Counted from the first letter of the stretch, positions 37,326 to 49,763 are shown. The stretch is 64,000 nucleotides of DNA from Cercis canadensis (GCA_003255065.1 QAOA01001251.1:1395546-1459545), one strand, 5' to 3'. Notes: generated from the sequence alone by a model not told the origin. Program-made: numbers and translations.

Positions 37326-38385
37326 TTTCTCCTTGTTTCTCCCACTTTCTTGACACGCTCTCGCCTTCGCTGATATACTATACACACGTGTCAACCGAGC
37401 TTTGGTTTTTTTAACAAAAAGCCCAAGGCCCAATTTTGATGGGTCAAGAGTAGGGCTACATTAAGCCTGTTTATCTTTTTCTTGGTAACATAGGTTTAGG
37501 CCCTTAAACTGCACCAAGACAAGTTGAAGACGTATTGGGATGGTTCACCTAACCTAAGTTTGAAGATGAGTTCGGCCCAAAAATGCAAAACCAAACCGAG
37601 AAGAAAAAAAGGAAGTGTGCCAGAGAAAACACTGGTGTGATTATTATTAGTGTATCATATAAAGAGTATCACATACTCTGTTGTGGAATGTTGATTTCTT
37701 ATATCATATAAAGATATTTAGCAATATGTGTAGTACTGAGTTCGTCTTTAAGATTTGTAGGTTTCCTATTAAACCCAAAATTGTAAGAAACTCTAAGGTT
37801 ATCACTTGCTTTAACTCCTTTGTCTACAAAGATTTTCTTTTTTAACATTTTCTACTAAGTATTTCTTAAATATTATGATATTTTTGTTATGTCAGATATT
37901 CTTTTCGAAAATCAGAAGGAAACCCACATGCCAAGTTATGCTTTAACTCCCATATTTTCCGAAGAATTTTGAATTTAAAGAATAAATAGTTAAACAAGAG
38001 AAAAGGAAGATAAATTTAGAAATAGATTTGGAAAAAAAAAAAAAAAAAGAATTCTTTCTTAAATTCGATAGGAATATTCTTAATTTTTTGAACATGTCAA
38101 GATAAATTTCTATTGGTGGAATGTAGTCGAAAAATATAAACTCCTATATCTCATTTTAAAGTCAAAATTATTAACTATTAGAAGTAGTTTATAATTATTT
38201 AAAAAATCACATATAATAATTTTGTGTTTTGAGATGCACATCTAATGATTTAAAGTTTAGGGTTAAAATAAAAAACAAAAACATATATAAAAATCAACAA
38301 ACACAGTTACAAATAATGTATACGAGGTTGTTCATTTTTTACTTATTTGATATTGTAAGTAATTAATACAAATGAAAACTTGGTC
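37326..38385. other. Intergenic between PIMT and the SEO cluster
   Basis: No gene. A block at about 37925-38045 resembles 45115-45240 upstream of the SEO pseudogene, marking the left part of an SEO duplication unit. Confidence 0.5.
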
Positions 38386-38630
38386 GCCGGCTATGCCTTG
38401 GTGTAGCATGGAGGTTGGTTGGGTTATAGAAAGATAATGTTGGAGTGTGACTCTATGGTCATTGCTCAGAGCCTTTCTGCAATGCCCAGTAAGTAATGCT
38501 TAAAGGTGACGAGGTGCATCTGCTGCGGCTGAAAGATTGGCAACTCCAAATGATTCATACTCTTCGTGAAGGCAACAAATCCGCAGAATGGTTAGCAAAT
38601 CTTGGCTTAACTCATGAATTAGGTTGTTGA
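38386..38630 (+). mobile_element. LINE-type RNase H (RVT_3) fragment
   Basis: In shifting frames this stretch encodes residues typical of the RNase H-like domain attached to plant LINE reverse transcriptases: LECDSMVIAQSLS, then WQLQMIHTLREGNKSAEWLA and NLG. It has frame changes and stops and no reverse transcriptase nearby, so it is a decayed fragment about 400 bp upstream of the first SEO gene. Confidence 0.6.
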
Positions 38631-38824
38631 AGTAAATACGAAAATTCATTATTTAGATCTATAATAAATAAGTAAATAATACTTTTTGATGAAAGAATAT
38701 AAATAAATTATATGGAAGAAGAATTTAATTTAACAATATAGTTCTTTTTTAATAAAGTCACAAGCACAAGTTATCGGATTCTCCCAAAGGAAACTACATG
38801 CAGGGGCCACGTAGAGTGGGAATG

Positions 38825-38935
38825 GGAATCTAAAATTGGGGTGACTTTGTAGCTTTGTTGTATAGTGGGATGCAAGCAAGGTAGTTGTTCCACTCCACAG
38901 CACGTTATAATATTCCACTTGCTCTAATTATATAA
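38825..38935 (+). promoter_or_regulatory. Promoter block of SEO gene 1, shared with SEO gene 2
   Basis: TATATAA at 38929-38935, 99 bp before the ATG. Upstream are short blocks in the same order as before SEO gene 2: GACTTTG-TAGCTTTGTT, GCAAGCAAGGTA, TTCCACTT and CTAATTATATAA. Conservation between paralogues suggests a core promoter, possibly phloem-directed (inference). Confidence 0.55.
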
Positions 38936-39033
38936 GGGTCCTAAACTAATTGATCACCAAGTGTATAATCACGTTTGTAACACGCAAACCAAAAACATAT
39001 CCTAACTGTTTTCTGTTGCGTGCGTTTAGTTTG

Positions 39034-42000
39034 ATGTCTGAATCATCAGCTAAGGAGATGCAGCAAAAGAAAGAGCAACGGATGCTGTCAATATCATCCA
39101 ACGACCCTACTCTCAAGAAGCAAATTCAGGCGACCCACACTCCATATGGCCGTGAAGTTGTTGTCTATCCCATTATCAATGTCGCTGAGCAAATCTTGAT
39201 TGAAGCCATTGCTCGTAGTGGTGCTGTTCTTGTATGCCATTTCAGTTTTGCTCTTTAATTTAATCTTACTTTCCATGCATGCATGCCATTTCCTCTAATG
39301 CTTGTCTGGTAAAAGTAAAAGCTTTGCCACTAATTACTCACACTTTATTACCTATATAATAGCTTAGCAAGGGAACCTAGGTATACGTGTTGCTTCATGT
39401 TTTAACACTTTTTTGATCACCAATTCGATGTGTACAAGGGAAAACAACAACAAGCGGACACTTCGGAGATGGCTTCTGATTTTGCTAAATTGGACATGCA
39501 CGACACACTCATCATACAAAAACTTTCCTGTGAGGTTGTTAACTTTTTACCTTTTACTATATATTTTCAGAAAGTTGTACGAATCCACTTGACTAATCAC
39601 ATGTTAACCACTATTCTTAAAATTAACCCAAAAGGCCAAAATTTAAATTAATGGTAAGACCAGGAGCTTCATCGCAAATAATACCAATAGATGAGGGCAA
39701 TGTGTCAAAATTAGAAGTTTAGGTGAAAATTCTAATTGGTATAATATATCAGGCTAGGTGGGTAAGTATAATTTCCCTATATAATTCTGTTGTTAAGGAT
39801 AACCTGTGCTTATGTTTCAGATAATTCTTCATCTCCTTCGCTTTTGCGGAGAACTATAGCCAAGGCCTATGCTTACAACTTTTTTTTTTTAAAATAATTT
39901 TTTTGTTGTATATTAAATATTATATTATAAATGAAAATTGTTACTGTCACACTTTATTTATTAAAAATTTATTATATAGACAAAATCACCTCTCAGCCAA
40001 TAAAACAAGATTTAAATATAATAAATAATGATATCATTTATTTACATAATTTTATCTTATACCACATTTAATATATAAAATTTTTCATATTAAATGAGGA
40101 TAATTTAGTTTATATCATATATGTTAAAACATTAAATAAATTGTGACATTAACAAAATATGGTGTAAAAGTAACACTCCCTTACAAATTTATGCTTATAT
40201 TAACCACGATGAAGTACATGCCACAGACATATATGTTCTAATTGAGTTCGTAAAAGAAAAAACACATTTTTAGCTTCAGACTAGAGAGTAGCGTGTGAAA
40301 GTCCAAGAATAAATTACTTGTCACTGTGATTATAATCTTTCTTGAAGTTTCCATGTTTCTGGTTCATGTTCATTGAAGTTGCTCTTTTGTCTTTCTTTAC
40401 TACTTATTTGTAAAGAGGTTTTAATATATAATCTCCTACAAATTATTTAGACATTTCACCATTAAACCACACTCGATAAATTAATTTATTTTGTGTCTCT
40501 TAAATTTAACCATGACTAACAAAGTTATTAATAAGCATTACACGACAATATTGGCAGCTATCCTCTCATGAGTGGTCGGGCGGTGGACATGCACATGCAA
40601 CAACGATGGAGTTACTGAATACTTTGTCCAGCTATTCATGGCATGCAAAAGTAGCATTAATCTTGTCAGCATTTGCTGTTAATTTTGGAGCATTTTGGCT
40701 CTTTGCTCAGCCGTACTCTACTGATAAGCTTGCCAACTCTTTGGCCCTTTTTAAGCAACTGCCTGACATTGTAGACAATTCGTCCTCTCTGATACATCAA
40801 TTTGATACACTCAATAAACTTGTGAAGGCCACATTAGATGTAACCAAGTGCATCGTTGAAATCAAGAATCTACCATCTCAATACATTTCAGAGGACACCC
40901 CCGCTATGTCTGTTTCCATCGCATATTTTCCTGTTGCTGTTTATTGGACCATCCGAAGTATTGTGACTTGTTCTTCACATATTGCCAACCTTATAAGCTT
41001 GAAAAATGAGTAAACCTCCCATTTGATCACTCAAATAACTTCAATCAGTTTTCAAATCAATATTGACCCCCGTTATAATTAATGTTTACAGGTACCTTTC
41101 AATGATTTCATCAACCTCAGAGGCATCAGATTTATCAAGTCTGGTTCAAAGGGTCTTCAATATACATGAGCATCTCAAGAACCAATTGGCTATCTGCTAC
41201 CAATACATATGTAAGCACATGGATAATATATAGTCATAATCAATATTTCTTAATTAAGACATCGTAAGCTGTACTCTAGAATCTTCTTTCAACATTCTTA
41301 TCCTCTGGAAGAAATTAAAAGCTTGCTGTATAGGACACTAAGTTTTGGCGATGCTTAACCATTTTCTGTTGTTTGGAAACAAAATTTCTGATGAAGACTC
41401 TGCAATGCAATGCAGCTTTTAGAAATAATTTAACTGATGAATTATTTGGACTGTAATTATTAAATTGAGATTCTGTCTACTAAAACGGGGAGAGTTTACC
41501 TTTTTGTCCTTCTATGGAAATGCAGATGACAAAAAAATTCTCCAGCCACTGATTTACGAAAAGGTAGATCTGTTCAAATGAAACAAAAAGTTTGTTGTAG
41601 CTAAAACCTAATCCTCTGTAAATATCTTACCTTATAAAACATTTCACTTGTTGAACAAGCAGGATAGTGATGGGGTACGAAAGAGTAAGCATGTGTTACT
41701 GCTCATATCGGATCTTGATATTTCAGAAGACACGATTAGAGAGCTTAAAAACTTGTATGAAGACCAACAAAAGCGATATGAGAGTACCGCCTATGAAATT
41801 TTTTGGGTCCCAATTGTGGACCCATTGACCTGGAACGAGTTGAATGAAGGTAATTTTTATCGTATCAAGTCAAATATGACATGGCAAAGTTTGCAAAGTC
41901 CTGTGGTTGAGCCTGCGCTCATTAAGCATATCAAGGAAACGTTGAATTTCACAAGGGAACCGATTGTAGTGACCCTGGATCCACAAGGCAAGCTCATCTG

Positions 42001-42739
42001 CCCAAATGCACTCCACATGATGATGATTTGGGGAAATTTGGCTTTCCCTTTCTCCTGTGAGAAAGAGAAAAATTTGTGGCAGGAACAGATTTGGAGCCTT
42101 GAAATAATCGTTGGTGGCATTGATGCTTCCATCCTGGAATGGGTTAGTAAATTAACGACATATATATAATCTGTATTTAACTTACCTTAGTTAGTAAATG
42201 CAATATATATTGAAGTTTCTTTTAACTTATTATACCAGATGAGAAAAGGTAAACTCATATGCCTCTATGGAGGTGAAGATCTTGAGTGGATTCGAACATT
42301 CAGAAGGACTGCAGCATCTGTTGCAATGGCTGCTAACATTTCATTAGAGATGGTGTATGTGGGGAAGAGAAACGCCAAAGAGCAGATGCAAAGAATGATT
42401 ACAATATTGAGTAAAGAAAAGTTGAGTCACTTTTGGTCTGATGTCAAATTGATTTGGTTGTTTTGGACACGATTGGAGAGCATGATGTACTCAAAGATGG
42501 AACAAGGTAAGACTGTAGAGAATGACCAGTTGATGAATGAAGTCAAGACTCTACTTACCTTGGATAGCAGTGATCTGGGATGGGCAATGTTTGTCTTAGG
42601 TTCGTCACCTGAAATGGTTACAGCAAATGCAAGTACCATTCTGAAAGGCCTCAGAGATTTTGATAGGTGGAAGGAAAATGCAGAGAGAGACGGTTTTGTG
42701 TGGGCGCTCAATGATTACCTGCACCAACTTAACACTTAG
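39034..42739 (+). CDS. SEO: Sieve element occlusion protein, short-tailed copy
   Basis: SEO (forisome-type P-protein) family, structural proteins that form filaments in phloem sieve elements. Exons: 39034-39231, 39439-39534, 40558-41009, 41092-41210, 41526-41563, 41663-42142, 42239-42739; in-frame, 627 aa. The N-terminal SEO domain (HTPYGREVVVYPI, WHAKVALILSAFAVNFGAFW), the thioredoxin-like middle (KHVLLLISDLDIS, WVPIVDPLTW, ALHMMMIWGNLAFPF) and the C-terminal LYGGEDLEWIRTF region are present. Compared with the paralogue at 49864 two things are missing: about 34 residues in exon 5, and the last 40 or so residues with the conserved Cys cluster. A TAG at 42737-42739 ends the frame, and tail remnants are still visible downstream to about 42835. 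It may make a shortened protein or be at an early stage of decay. Confidence 0.85.
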
Positions 42740-43778
42740 GGCCGCTGAAATCGCCTCTTCCGAGCACTGAATAATAAAACCACTTACATTACATTACATG
42801 TACCGCTACCTGCTGTGTGGGCTAGCTGTGGAATAAGCATATTGCTGAGCTACGTATTATGGCTTTGATATATAAATAAAGATGCTATTGCTCTGAGTGG
42901 AAGATGCCCTAGCTAGTTAATTCAGACTTAATAATTAATTAAGGGTTAAATATTATATTGTTAATTAGAAGAAGCCAGCACTCAGATCTCTCCTTCCACG
43001 TTTTTCCGTCATTCTATATATATATATATATAAGCGGGAAACACAAGTATAGTCTCGTCGTGTTTTTTAAAGATTTTAATTTTTTGACCCCTTGTTTGGT
43101 GTGGTGAAGTGGAGATGTACGAGCCTTGTTTGTTTTTTTGGGTGTATTCGATTAGACTATTGCCTTTTGATATTTACTCTATTTACTGCATACATAAAAA
43201 GGAAGGTTCGTCGAGCACACAGAAAAATTTTGGTAGCATATTCCAAGATGACCAAATCTTCATATAAAGCTTCCCACGCTGCTATCGGAATAGCCTAATC
43301 TTCCGATCGAGAGCCTTAGCCTCTACACATTCAATCAAATTTTAATTAAATAAAAAAAAATCAAATAATGTCCGGGTTCCCAAGTTTTGCTGAAATAGCC
43401 CTAAGCCCAGTAATATCTGATTGTACCCAAAAAATAAAAAATAAAAAAAAAATTGCATGCATTGTATTTTCATGTATTCGATCTTTTGCATAAAGGAAGG
43501 GAAGGGATGGAATTTAATAATTTATTCCTTTTTAAAAGTGGAGGCATTTGTTCTAATGTATGTAATCCACGAAGTGTCTATTTCCCAATGTATGCTTGAT
43601 GCTTCTGGAGCAGTGGTTCACCGTGAATAATACTTAGTGGAGAATCTGGTGTATGCATGCTTAGATTTTAAGCTAATTAAGAAGGCATAATATAAAGCAG
43701 CACTTCTATGGCTATATATTCAAGTCATCCTCTTTGGATTGATTCATGTGAGTAAACTGACGAGAGAGGCAGAGCAAT

Positions 43779-43810
<32 letters not shown>

Positions 43811-43818
43811 GCATGTAA
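42740..43818. other. Intergenic between SEO gene 1 and the unknown 268-aa gene
   Basis: Begins with remnants of the lost SEO tail (to about 42835). (TA)n tracts at about 43014-43032 and 43792-43810, the second directly upstream of the next start codon. No gene recognised. Confidence 0.5.
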
Positions 43819-44625
43819 ATGGGAAACTTTTCAAGCACAAGCAGCAGCGACCATGAATATTCCAAGGTTGAGCTTTATGAATGGTGTAGTGAAGAATTTC
43901 CGGAAGAGTATGAGCTGAAATGCACTTCACGTGATGATGAAACGCCTTCTATGCGGACTTGCAGTCTTCGTCTAAGCGCGAACCGTGACAAGGTATTTGT
44001 CACACTTGTGGACCGCTTCAGTAGATCAGCGGAACAAGTCCGAGTTGCTGTAGAGGTTAAGGGTGAAAGAGATGACCGCGGTAATTACAAGTTGGGGGTT
44101 CCTAAAGTCAATTGCGAGGGGCAAGTACTTCAAGTGCTAGAAACCGTGGGCGGCCTCAGCATGGATTATCCTCAAACCAATCCTAAAAAGGGTTTTATAT
44201 ATATGGTCAGAAGCTGCACCAAGAGTACTTACTCAAGTTCAAGCAGAGAGTATTTGGCTGTTTCTCACACTCACTGCTTTGGTAATCTTGCTGCCCAACT
44301 ACGTATTAATGTTATGGTGGTAATTGAATGTGATCAAGTACACGGTCTTTCTGCCAGGTTTGAAGGCCCTTTCAAATCTAGCAAAGGAATATCTGCTGGT
44401 GGTCTATGCATTGATAGGGAGGAAAAGGGTATGCCCCAAAATCCAATTGTTAATTGTGTGTTCAAATCAACAAGGAATGGAAACAAGAATGGTGTTCAGG
44501 CTTCATCGTATGAAATAATAGGCGCTGTTAATAACGTGGGTGCACAAGCTCTTGGCCAATTTAATCAGTCCAGTTTCCACGGATGTCAAATCACACTACG
44601 GACAACAGAACACGCTAGCAATTAA
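43819..44625 (+). CDS. Unrecognised 268-aa protein with possible N-myristoylation signal
   Basis: Uninterrupted single-exon frame from ATG 43819 to TAA. I do not recognise the family. The start MGNFSS has Gly2 and Ser6, matching the N-myristoylation pattern, and no signal peptide or membrane span is seen. The body is mixed and beta-strand-like, with several cysteines and repeated short hydrophobic strands (KVFVTLVDRF, QVRVAVEVKGE, LRINVMVVIECD). A gene of this length with no stops in AT-rich DNA is very probably real. A (TA)n run ends nine bases before the ATG and may overlap the promoter. It sits inside the SEO cluster on the same strand but shares no sequence with SEO genes. Function unknown. 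Confidence 0.65.
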   Translation: MGNFSSTSSSDHEYSKVELYEWCSEEFPEEYELKCTSRDDETPSMRTCSLRLSANRDKVFVTLVDRFSRSAEQVRVAVEVKGERDDRGNYKLGVPKVNCEGQVLQVLETVGGLSMDYPQTNPKKGFIYMVRSCTKSTYSSSSREYLAVSHTHCFGNLAAQLRINVMVVIECDQVHGLSARFEGPFKSSKGISAGGLCIDREEKGMPQNPIVNCVFKSTRNGNKNGVQASSYEIIGAVNNVGAQALGQFNQSSFHGCQITLRTTEHASN

Positions 44626-45300
44626 GCAGAAAGCAGATAACTCACCAGTTTAGCTCAAGTGGTGGCATTAGCATACGAAGGCTAGTTGAAGGATCAGGTT
44701 CCAATTACACGTCAAACCAAAAAATGTATTTTCGACTTTTCTTTTCTGCTATAAAATTGTTTACTACAGTTGAATGTCCAAACCCATAAATAAGTAATCA
44801 AATAAATATTAATAGTGCATATAAACTAATCCATATTAGTTATTAATGAGTTCTTGCGTCTTTGGCTATGATGTGAATGTGATCATTGATCATTGATCAT
44901 TAATCACATAACACAAAAGATAAAAGATGAGTAATATGACAATTGAGAATAATCTTATATATATAAGTATGGATGTGCGTTGCAGAAACATTTAGACTAC
45001 TAAAATTCAAGTTTAATTATTTAATTAAGCATAAAATTAATAAAATGTTTTATAACTATCATATAACACGTGCATAACACATGTTGAAATGATTAGTATA
45101 TAAAAGAATCTGAAGGCAACTTCATGCCTTATTATGCTTTAACTCCATTGTTTTTTTAAAGATTTTTGAATTTCAAAGAATAAATTGTTAGACAATATAG
45201 AAGGAAGATACATTCACAAAAGGATTGGAGAAAAAAAGAATTACTTAGGTTGGATGTTTTTGCCCATCAAGTGAATATATTCTTTCTTTAATTTCATAAA
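44626..45300. other. Intergenic, left flank of the SEO pseudogene unit
   Basis: 45115-45240 resembles 37925-38045 upstream of SEO gene 1. Nothing else recognised. Confidence 0.5.
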
Positions 45301-46745
45301 CGTGTTCCTAGTTTAACAAACTTTGGCGATGGCTGCCATGTATGGCATAACCATTTTCTGATCATAGCAGTTTGGAATACATAATTCCTAATGAAAACCC
45401 GCAGCTTTTAGGAAAACTTTTATTGATAAATGATGATATTGAGACTATTATATGGAGTTAATGCTTCTTAATTCTTATAGGAAAGAGTTTCCCTTTTTTC
45501 CCATACGGAAATGCAGATCACAAGATAATTCACCAATCACTTATATACTCCAATGAAAATATACAGAAAGAGGTACATGGATTTAAAATCTAATCCTCTG
45601 TAAATATCTTACCTCAATCATATTAAAAAATATATATATTTCGCTTCTTGTACAATAAGAGACCCTTTGTAGTAGTCCGGGATGTTAGCCATGTTTAACC
45701 ACGTTTAAAGAATGTTAGCCACATTTTGTGTAACTAACTAATAGTAGTCCATTATCAAACTTAGTCTTTATCAAATAATAAACATGTGGGATAATTATTC
45801 CTATCTCATTTGAAATTTAAACTAGTTGGTTATGGGATTTGTAGTTATCCTGTTGGTGGAAGCTACTACAGTCCATTATAAATAGTATAGGGTCCCTAGC
45901 ACACACACAGTTTTGATTTACCATCATTCAGAAACAAGCATAAGCTAGAAGCATTCTGTCCTTGAACGTGAGAAACTCATAAGAGCAAAAGAAGCAATGG
46001 CAAGAGGTAAATTTTTCTTCCGCTGTCAATTGTTGCTTAACATGTAAAGCATATGTTTATGAACCAGTTTGTATACGAGATGTAAAACGTGAATATCTAA
46101 CATGGGATCCACAAGGCAAGGTGTCCTCCACAAATGATATCCACACGATGTGGATTTGGGGAAATATGGCCTTCCCATTCAGTCATGAGAGAGAGAAAGA
46201 CTTGTGGAATGCCCAGGCTTGGAGCCTTGAGCTAATTGTTGATGCCATTTATGCCGTCATTCTGGAATGGCTAACAACATAATATACATTAATTTCTATT
46301 TCTAATTTATCGCACTGCGCACTATATTTAATTATTTGGCACTAACAATAGAGTTTCTTTTTTTCCTTGTACCAGATGAGACAAGGCAAACACCACGATG
46401 TCTGTTGCAAGGGCTGCTAATATCACGTTAGAGATGGTCTATATCGGGAAGAACAATGCAAAAGAGCTGATGGAGAGAATGATTTCTACCTTCGCTCAAG
46501 AAAAGTTCAGCTATATATTTTTGGTCTAATGTCGCATCCATTTGGTTCTTCTAGACAAGATTAGAGAGCATGTTGTGCTCAAAGTTGCAGCATAACAAAA
46601 CTGTGGAAAATGATGAGATTATGAGAGAAGTGATGAATATCCTAACCATTGTTGGCAGCGATCGGGGATGGGCAATATACTACAGAGGAGCGGCTTAAAT
46701 GGCCAGAGCCAATGGAATTCAATGGCTAGTAAAGAGTCCTGTCAA
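45301..46745 (+). pseudogene. SEO pseudogene (middle member of the cluster)
   Basis: From 45310, sequence resembles intron 4 and the short exon 5 of SEO gene 1 (near 45514-45550). A 430-bp unrelated insert follows. Exon 6 is represented only by its last third (46103-46270, containing the MWIWGNMAFPF block), with its donor changed from GT to CT. Exon 7 (46376 to about 46700) lacks the LYGGED segment and has stops. Exons 1-4 are missing. The 3' flank (46754-47231, then 48598-48860 after an inserted LTR) matches the 3' flank of the full-length gene at 53350-53930, so this copy came from the same duplication series. Confidence 0.85.
45660..46097 (+). other. Promoter-like insert inside the SEO pseudogene, origin uncertain
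   Basis: This tract has no counterpart in either SEO gene. It contains TATAAATAG at about 45880, a probable leader, and ATG at 45996 followed by a GT donor (GAGGTAAAT), as a short first exon would have. The layout also fits the LTR of a small copia-type fossil (TGTTAG near 45682, ending near ...TTAACA at 46042), but I find no target duplication. Confidence 0.35.
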
Positions 46746-47231
46746 AATTTGATATGATAGTATTGGAACTTCATGTTATGTATTGTTTGTTTTTTCTGCT
46801 AAATGCCATGTTTTCTATTGTAAACACATGTGCTCCCTTAGTCTCTTTCTGTCCTTAGATTACTCAGTTGTTCTACGTGGAAAAAGCATTTGAATTTGAC
46901 AGGATATATAAGGTTTGGAAGAAAGGGTACCATAAGAATAAATCAGACATTACATTCCCCTGCTCTAGAATAGCAGAACCGAAAGCATAAAATTTTACAA
47001 TTTTATTCTATTTCATTTTTTGAACAGTAACTAAGCGCTTCAAATTTGTCTGTTTTAGAAGACTTACTGAAGGATAACTGCGAAGTGTGAAGGGAGATAG
47101 GAGGTTGAGAAAAGAAAGCAATAACAAACAAGCAGTCAAACCACATAAAAGGATCATCTGCAATTTTTTTCCATACACAGTTTGATATTTGCCAGCAATT
47201 ATAACAAGAGAACAGAAGTTCTTAGACATCT

Positions 47232-48592
47232 TGTGATAAAACATAGCACAAGTGTACGTTGTCGTCTTACAAATAATTTAATAAAAGTGAGTTATCTCGT
47301 TACCACAATGATTAAAGCTATTAATTATTAAAATTGAGTTAATTCTAATTTTATCTAATCAATTGATTAAGGAGAAATTGCAAGAATAAACTTAAATAAA
47401 TTAAAAGTAAGCAAAAATAGATAAAAATCAAGAATTAATATAGAGAGAAAGCTTAAGATTTCCGATTTCACCATAACTAATCCTAATTTTCATTCCTTAC
47501 TTCCTTAATCTAGATTTATCTTTCTAATTGTTAGCCAAGATTCCTTAATTTATTCATTAGTCTATCCCAAGGTCTAATGAAAATATTTTCAAGTTATGAA
47601 CCCACTTTATTTCTATGTGAATTACGAATAACCAAAAAATTCATTTAATTTTATAAATATTTTTTAATTGACTACACATATCATTGAGATATATCTCTAT
47701 TCTACATGCAACCTATGGTATTTATCCCATGAACTAGACACACAAATCTCCTTTTGGTCTCATTATTATTAACTTAACAACTAATTGGTGATCAGACAAT
47801 TAGAAGCATAAAAATTAAAGATAAACACTCAAGTATAAAAGATAAAATCATAAATTAATTCTAAAAAGAATTACAACCATTTATAATTAGGCTATATTGT
47901 AGCCCTGGGAGAAATTATTTCATGACTATGAAATAAAACATAATTGAAGAAATTCTAGACATAGGTCAAAGAGAAAGAGAATAAAAACTTAGTATGGATC
48001 CAATAATAGATGTTGCTAATTCTCCTCTCCAAATTTTGTCTTACCTCTTCTCTGCTCTCAAAAAGTCCAAAAGTTACTGTTCTAAAACCTACCAGTCCTA
48101 TTTATACTTCTATTACAAGAGTCCTAATTAAACTAGGAAAATAAACTAACGCCTAAAAGTACGAAAGCCTCTGCAGCTCTTGGCATAGAGAGCTGAAGCT
48201 CTTCAAGTTGAAGTCCACGACGCAACTGCTCTCATAAAGTGGCGCCTCTGCTCTTGCTCTCTGTATGAGATGCTAGGTAATGCGGGAAAAAGGAAGGTGC
48301 GGGCGCAAATGCCCTATGAATGAAGCGCAGGGGCGCTTGGCTTCTGTATGAGGAAGTGCATGGGCGTAGGGGCCGGCGTAGAGGCCCTTGAAGTTGGGGG
48401 GTGAGGCTCTGCCTCTTGCCTATCATTTACTTTCAAAATCATCTATTTTTCTTCAAAGCATGAAAACTTTCCAAATCTTTTAATCCTACAAAAATAACAC
48501 AAAAACACATTATTTATTAATAAAAATTCTCAAGAACACACGAAATATTAAACTAAAAATATCTAAAAAATAGGTATAAAATCCACTCAACA
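47232..48592 (-). mobile_element. Solo LTR (1.36 kb) with 5-bp target duplication
   Basis: The segment starts TGTGATAAAAC and ends CTCAACA, has TG...CA ends, and is flanked by identical CATCT at 47227-47231 and 48593-48597. Removing it from view, the flanks line up with the unbroken 3' flank of SEO gene 2 near 53690. There is no internal coding region and only one LTR, so it is a solo LTR left by recombination. Base composition (a GC-rich block at about 48170-48420 within AT-rich arms) and ends suggest a Ty3/gypsy-like family, read on the minus strand. Age cannot be judged from a single LTR. Confidence 0.82.
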
Positions 48593-48597
48593 CATCT

Positions 48598-49670
48598 GCA
48601 CCTTGATTTGAAAAACTACCAAAACAGAAAACACGAGCTTATATATATGTGGAAAGAAAAGAAATTGTATTCTCCAGCTTGTATGCTCTCTCTTTTTCAA
48701 ATTGTTAGGATTATTGGCACGAATTGTAATAGTATATAGGGGGAAGAATTGAAGATGAAATGACCACATGAAAATTAAAGGCAGTGAGGCAGAAGTAAAG
48801 AGAGGCAAATTGCATCTAATGGCAGCTTGTTTCGCTTTTTAACTTTGACAGCAAATAGTTATGGTGAAATTCGTTAGTTACTTTCTTTCAAGCGTGATCT
48901 TCATGCCTGTTTCTTTTAGCTTAGCTGAAAAAGAGAAATCAAGTTCATGCAATTTACCCTAATTTGTCTTAGTTATGTTTAGCCAACAATAGATTCCTCC
49001 CACTGTAGCTCATTAATGCCAAATGAGTTTTTTCTTTTAAAAAAAGAAGCCTACAAACTATGCTGAATATGATAATATTGGCATGTCATGTATCACTCGA
49101 CATAATAATCAAATCATAACTATCCGATCACCGAGGCTTTTGTGACTAATTAAATCCCTTGAATCCCTCAATTTTTTTTTAACGGTAAATTGGAGAGAAT
49201 TTTAAACTTGTCTAAGAAATACCCTCTAATTAGGTTTCATCCACTATATATTTAAACAGAATCACTGTCCAAGTAATGGGCAGATTCCAAACAAGAGAGA
49301 TTTTTTTGCACGAATTTAAAACTCCAAAGGGGCTAAATGCATGGACCAATCATTAAAGGAGATTCCATAATCCTCAACTTTAATTTGGAAAAAGTAAAAC
49401 ATCCTATATGGCGCCTTGTGATTGGAAAGGGATACCTCATATGTCATAAATCTTCAAAGTGATACTTACCCTAACAACTAAAGCAAGCCCCCAATGACGT
49501 GGCCTGCCTGATGTCAGGAAGAGCTTAACCTCACTTTGCTATGTCTAATTGCGAATCCAAGGCTTTTTTGAACGTTAAATCCGTATAGCTTTTGTACCTA
49601 TGCATGTGAAGGGAAAGTGAAGAGAGCGGTCACCATCAACATTCATTGTTTAACCCTATCCTAATTTGGA
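48598..49670. other. Intergenic between the solo LTR and SEO gene 2
   Basis: 48598-48860 continues the SEO 3'-flank homology. The rest shows no gene or element. Confidence 0.5.
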
Positions 49671-49763
49671 TGACTTTAGCTTTGTTTTATACACAATTGC
49701 AAGCAAGGTACATGTTCAATAAGGCTTTAATGCGCTTTATTCCACTTTCCCTCAATTATATAA
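49671..49763 (+). promoter_or_regulatory. Promoter block of SEO gene 2
   Basis: TATATAA at 49757-49763, 101 bp before the ATG, nearly the same spacing as in SEO gene 1. Shared upstream blocks: GACTTTAGCTTTGTT, GCAAGCAAGGTA, TTCCACTT and the region just before TATA. Confidence 0.55.
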
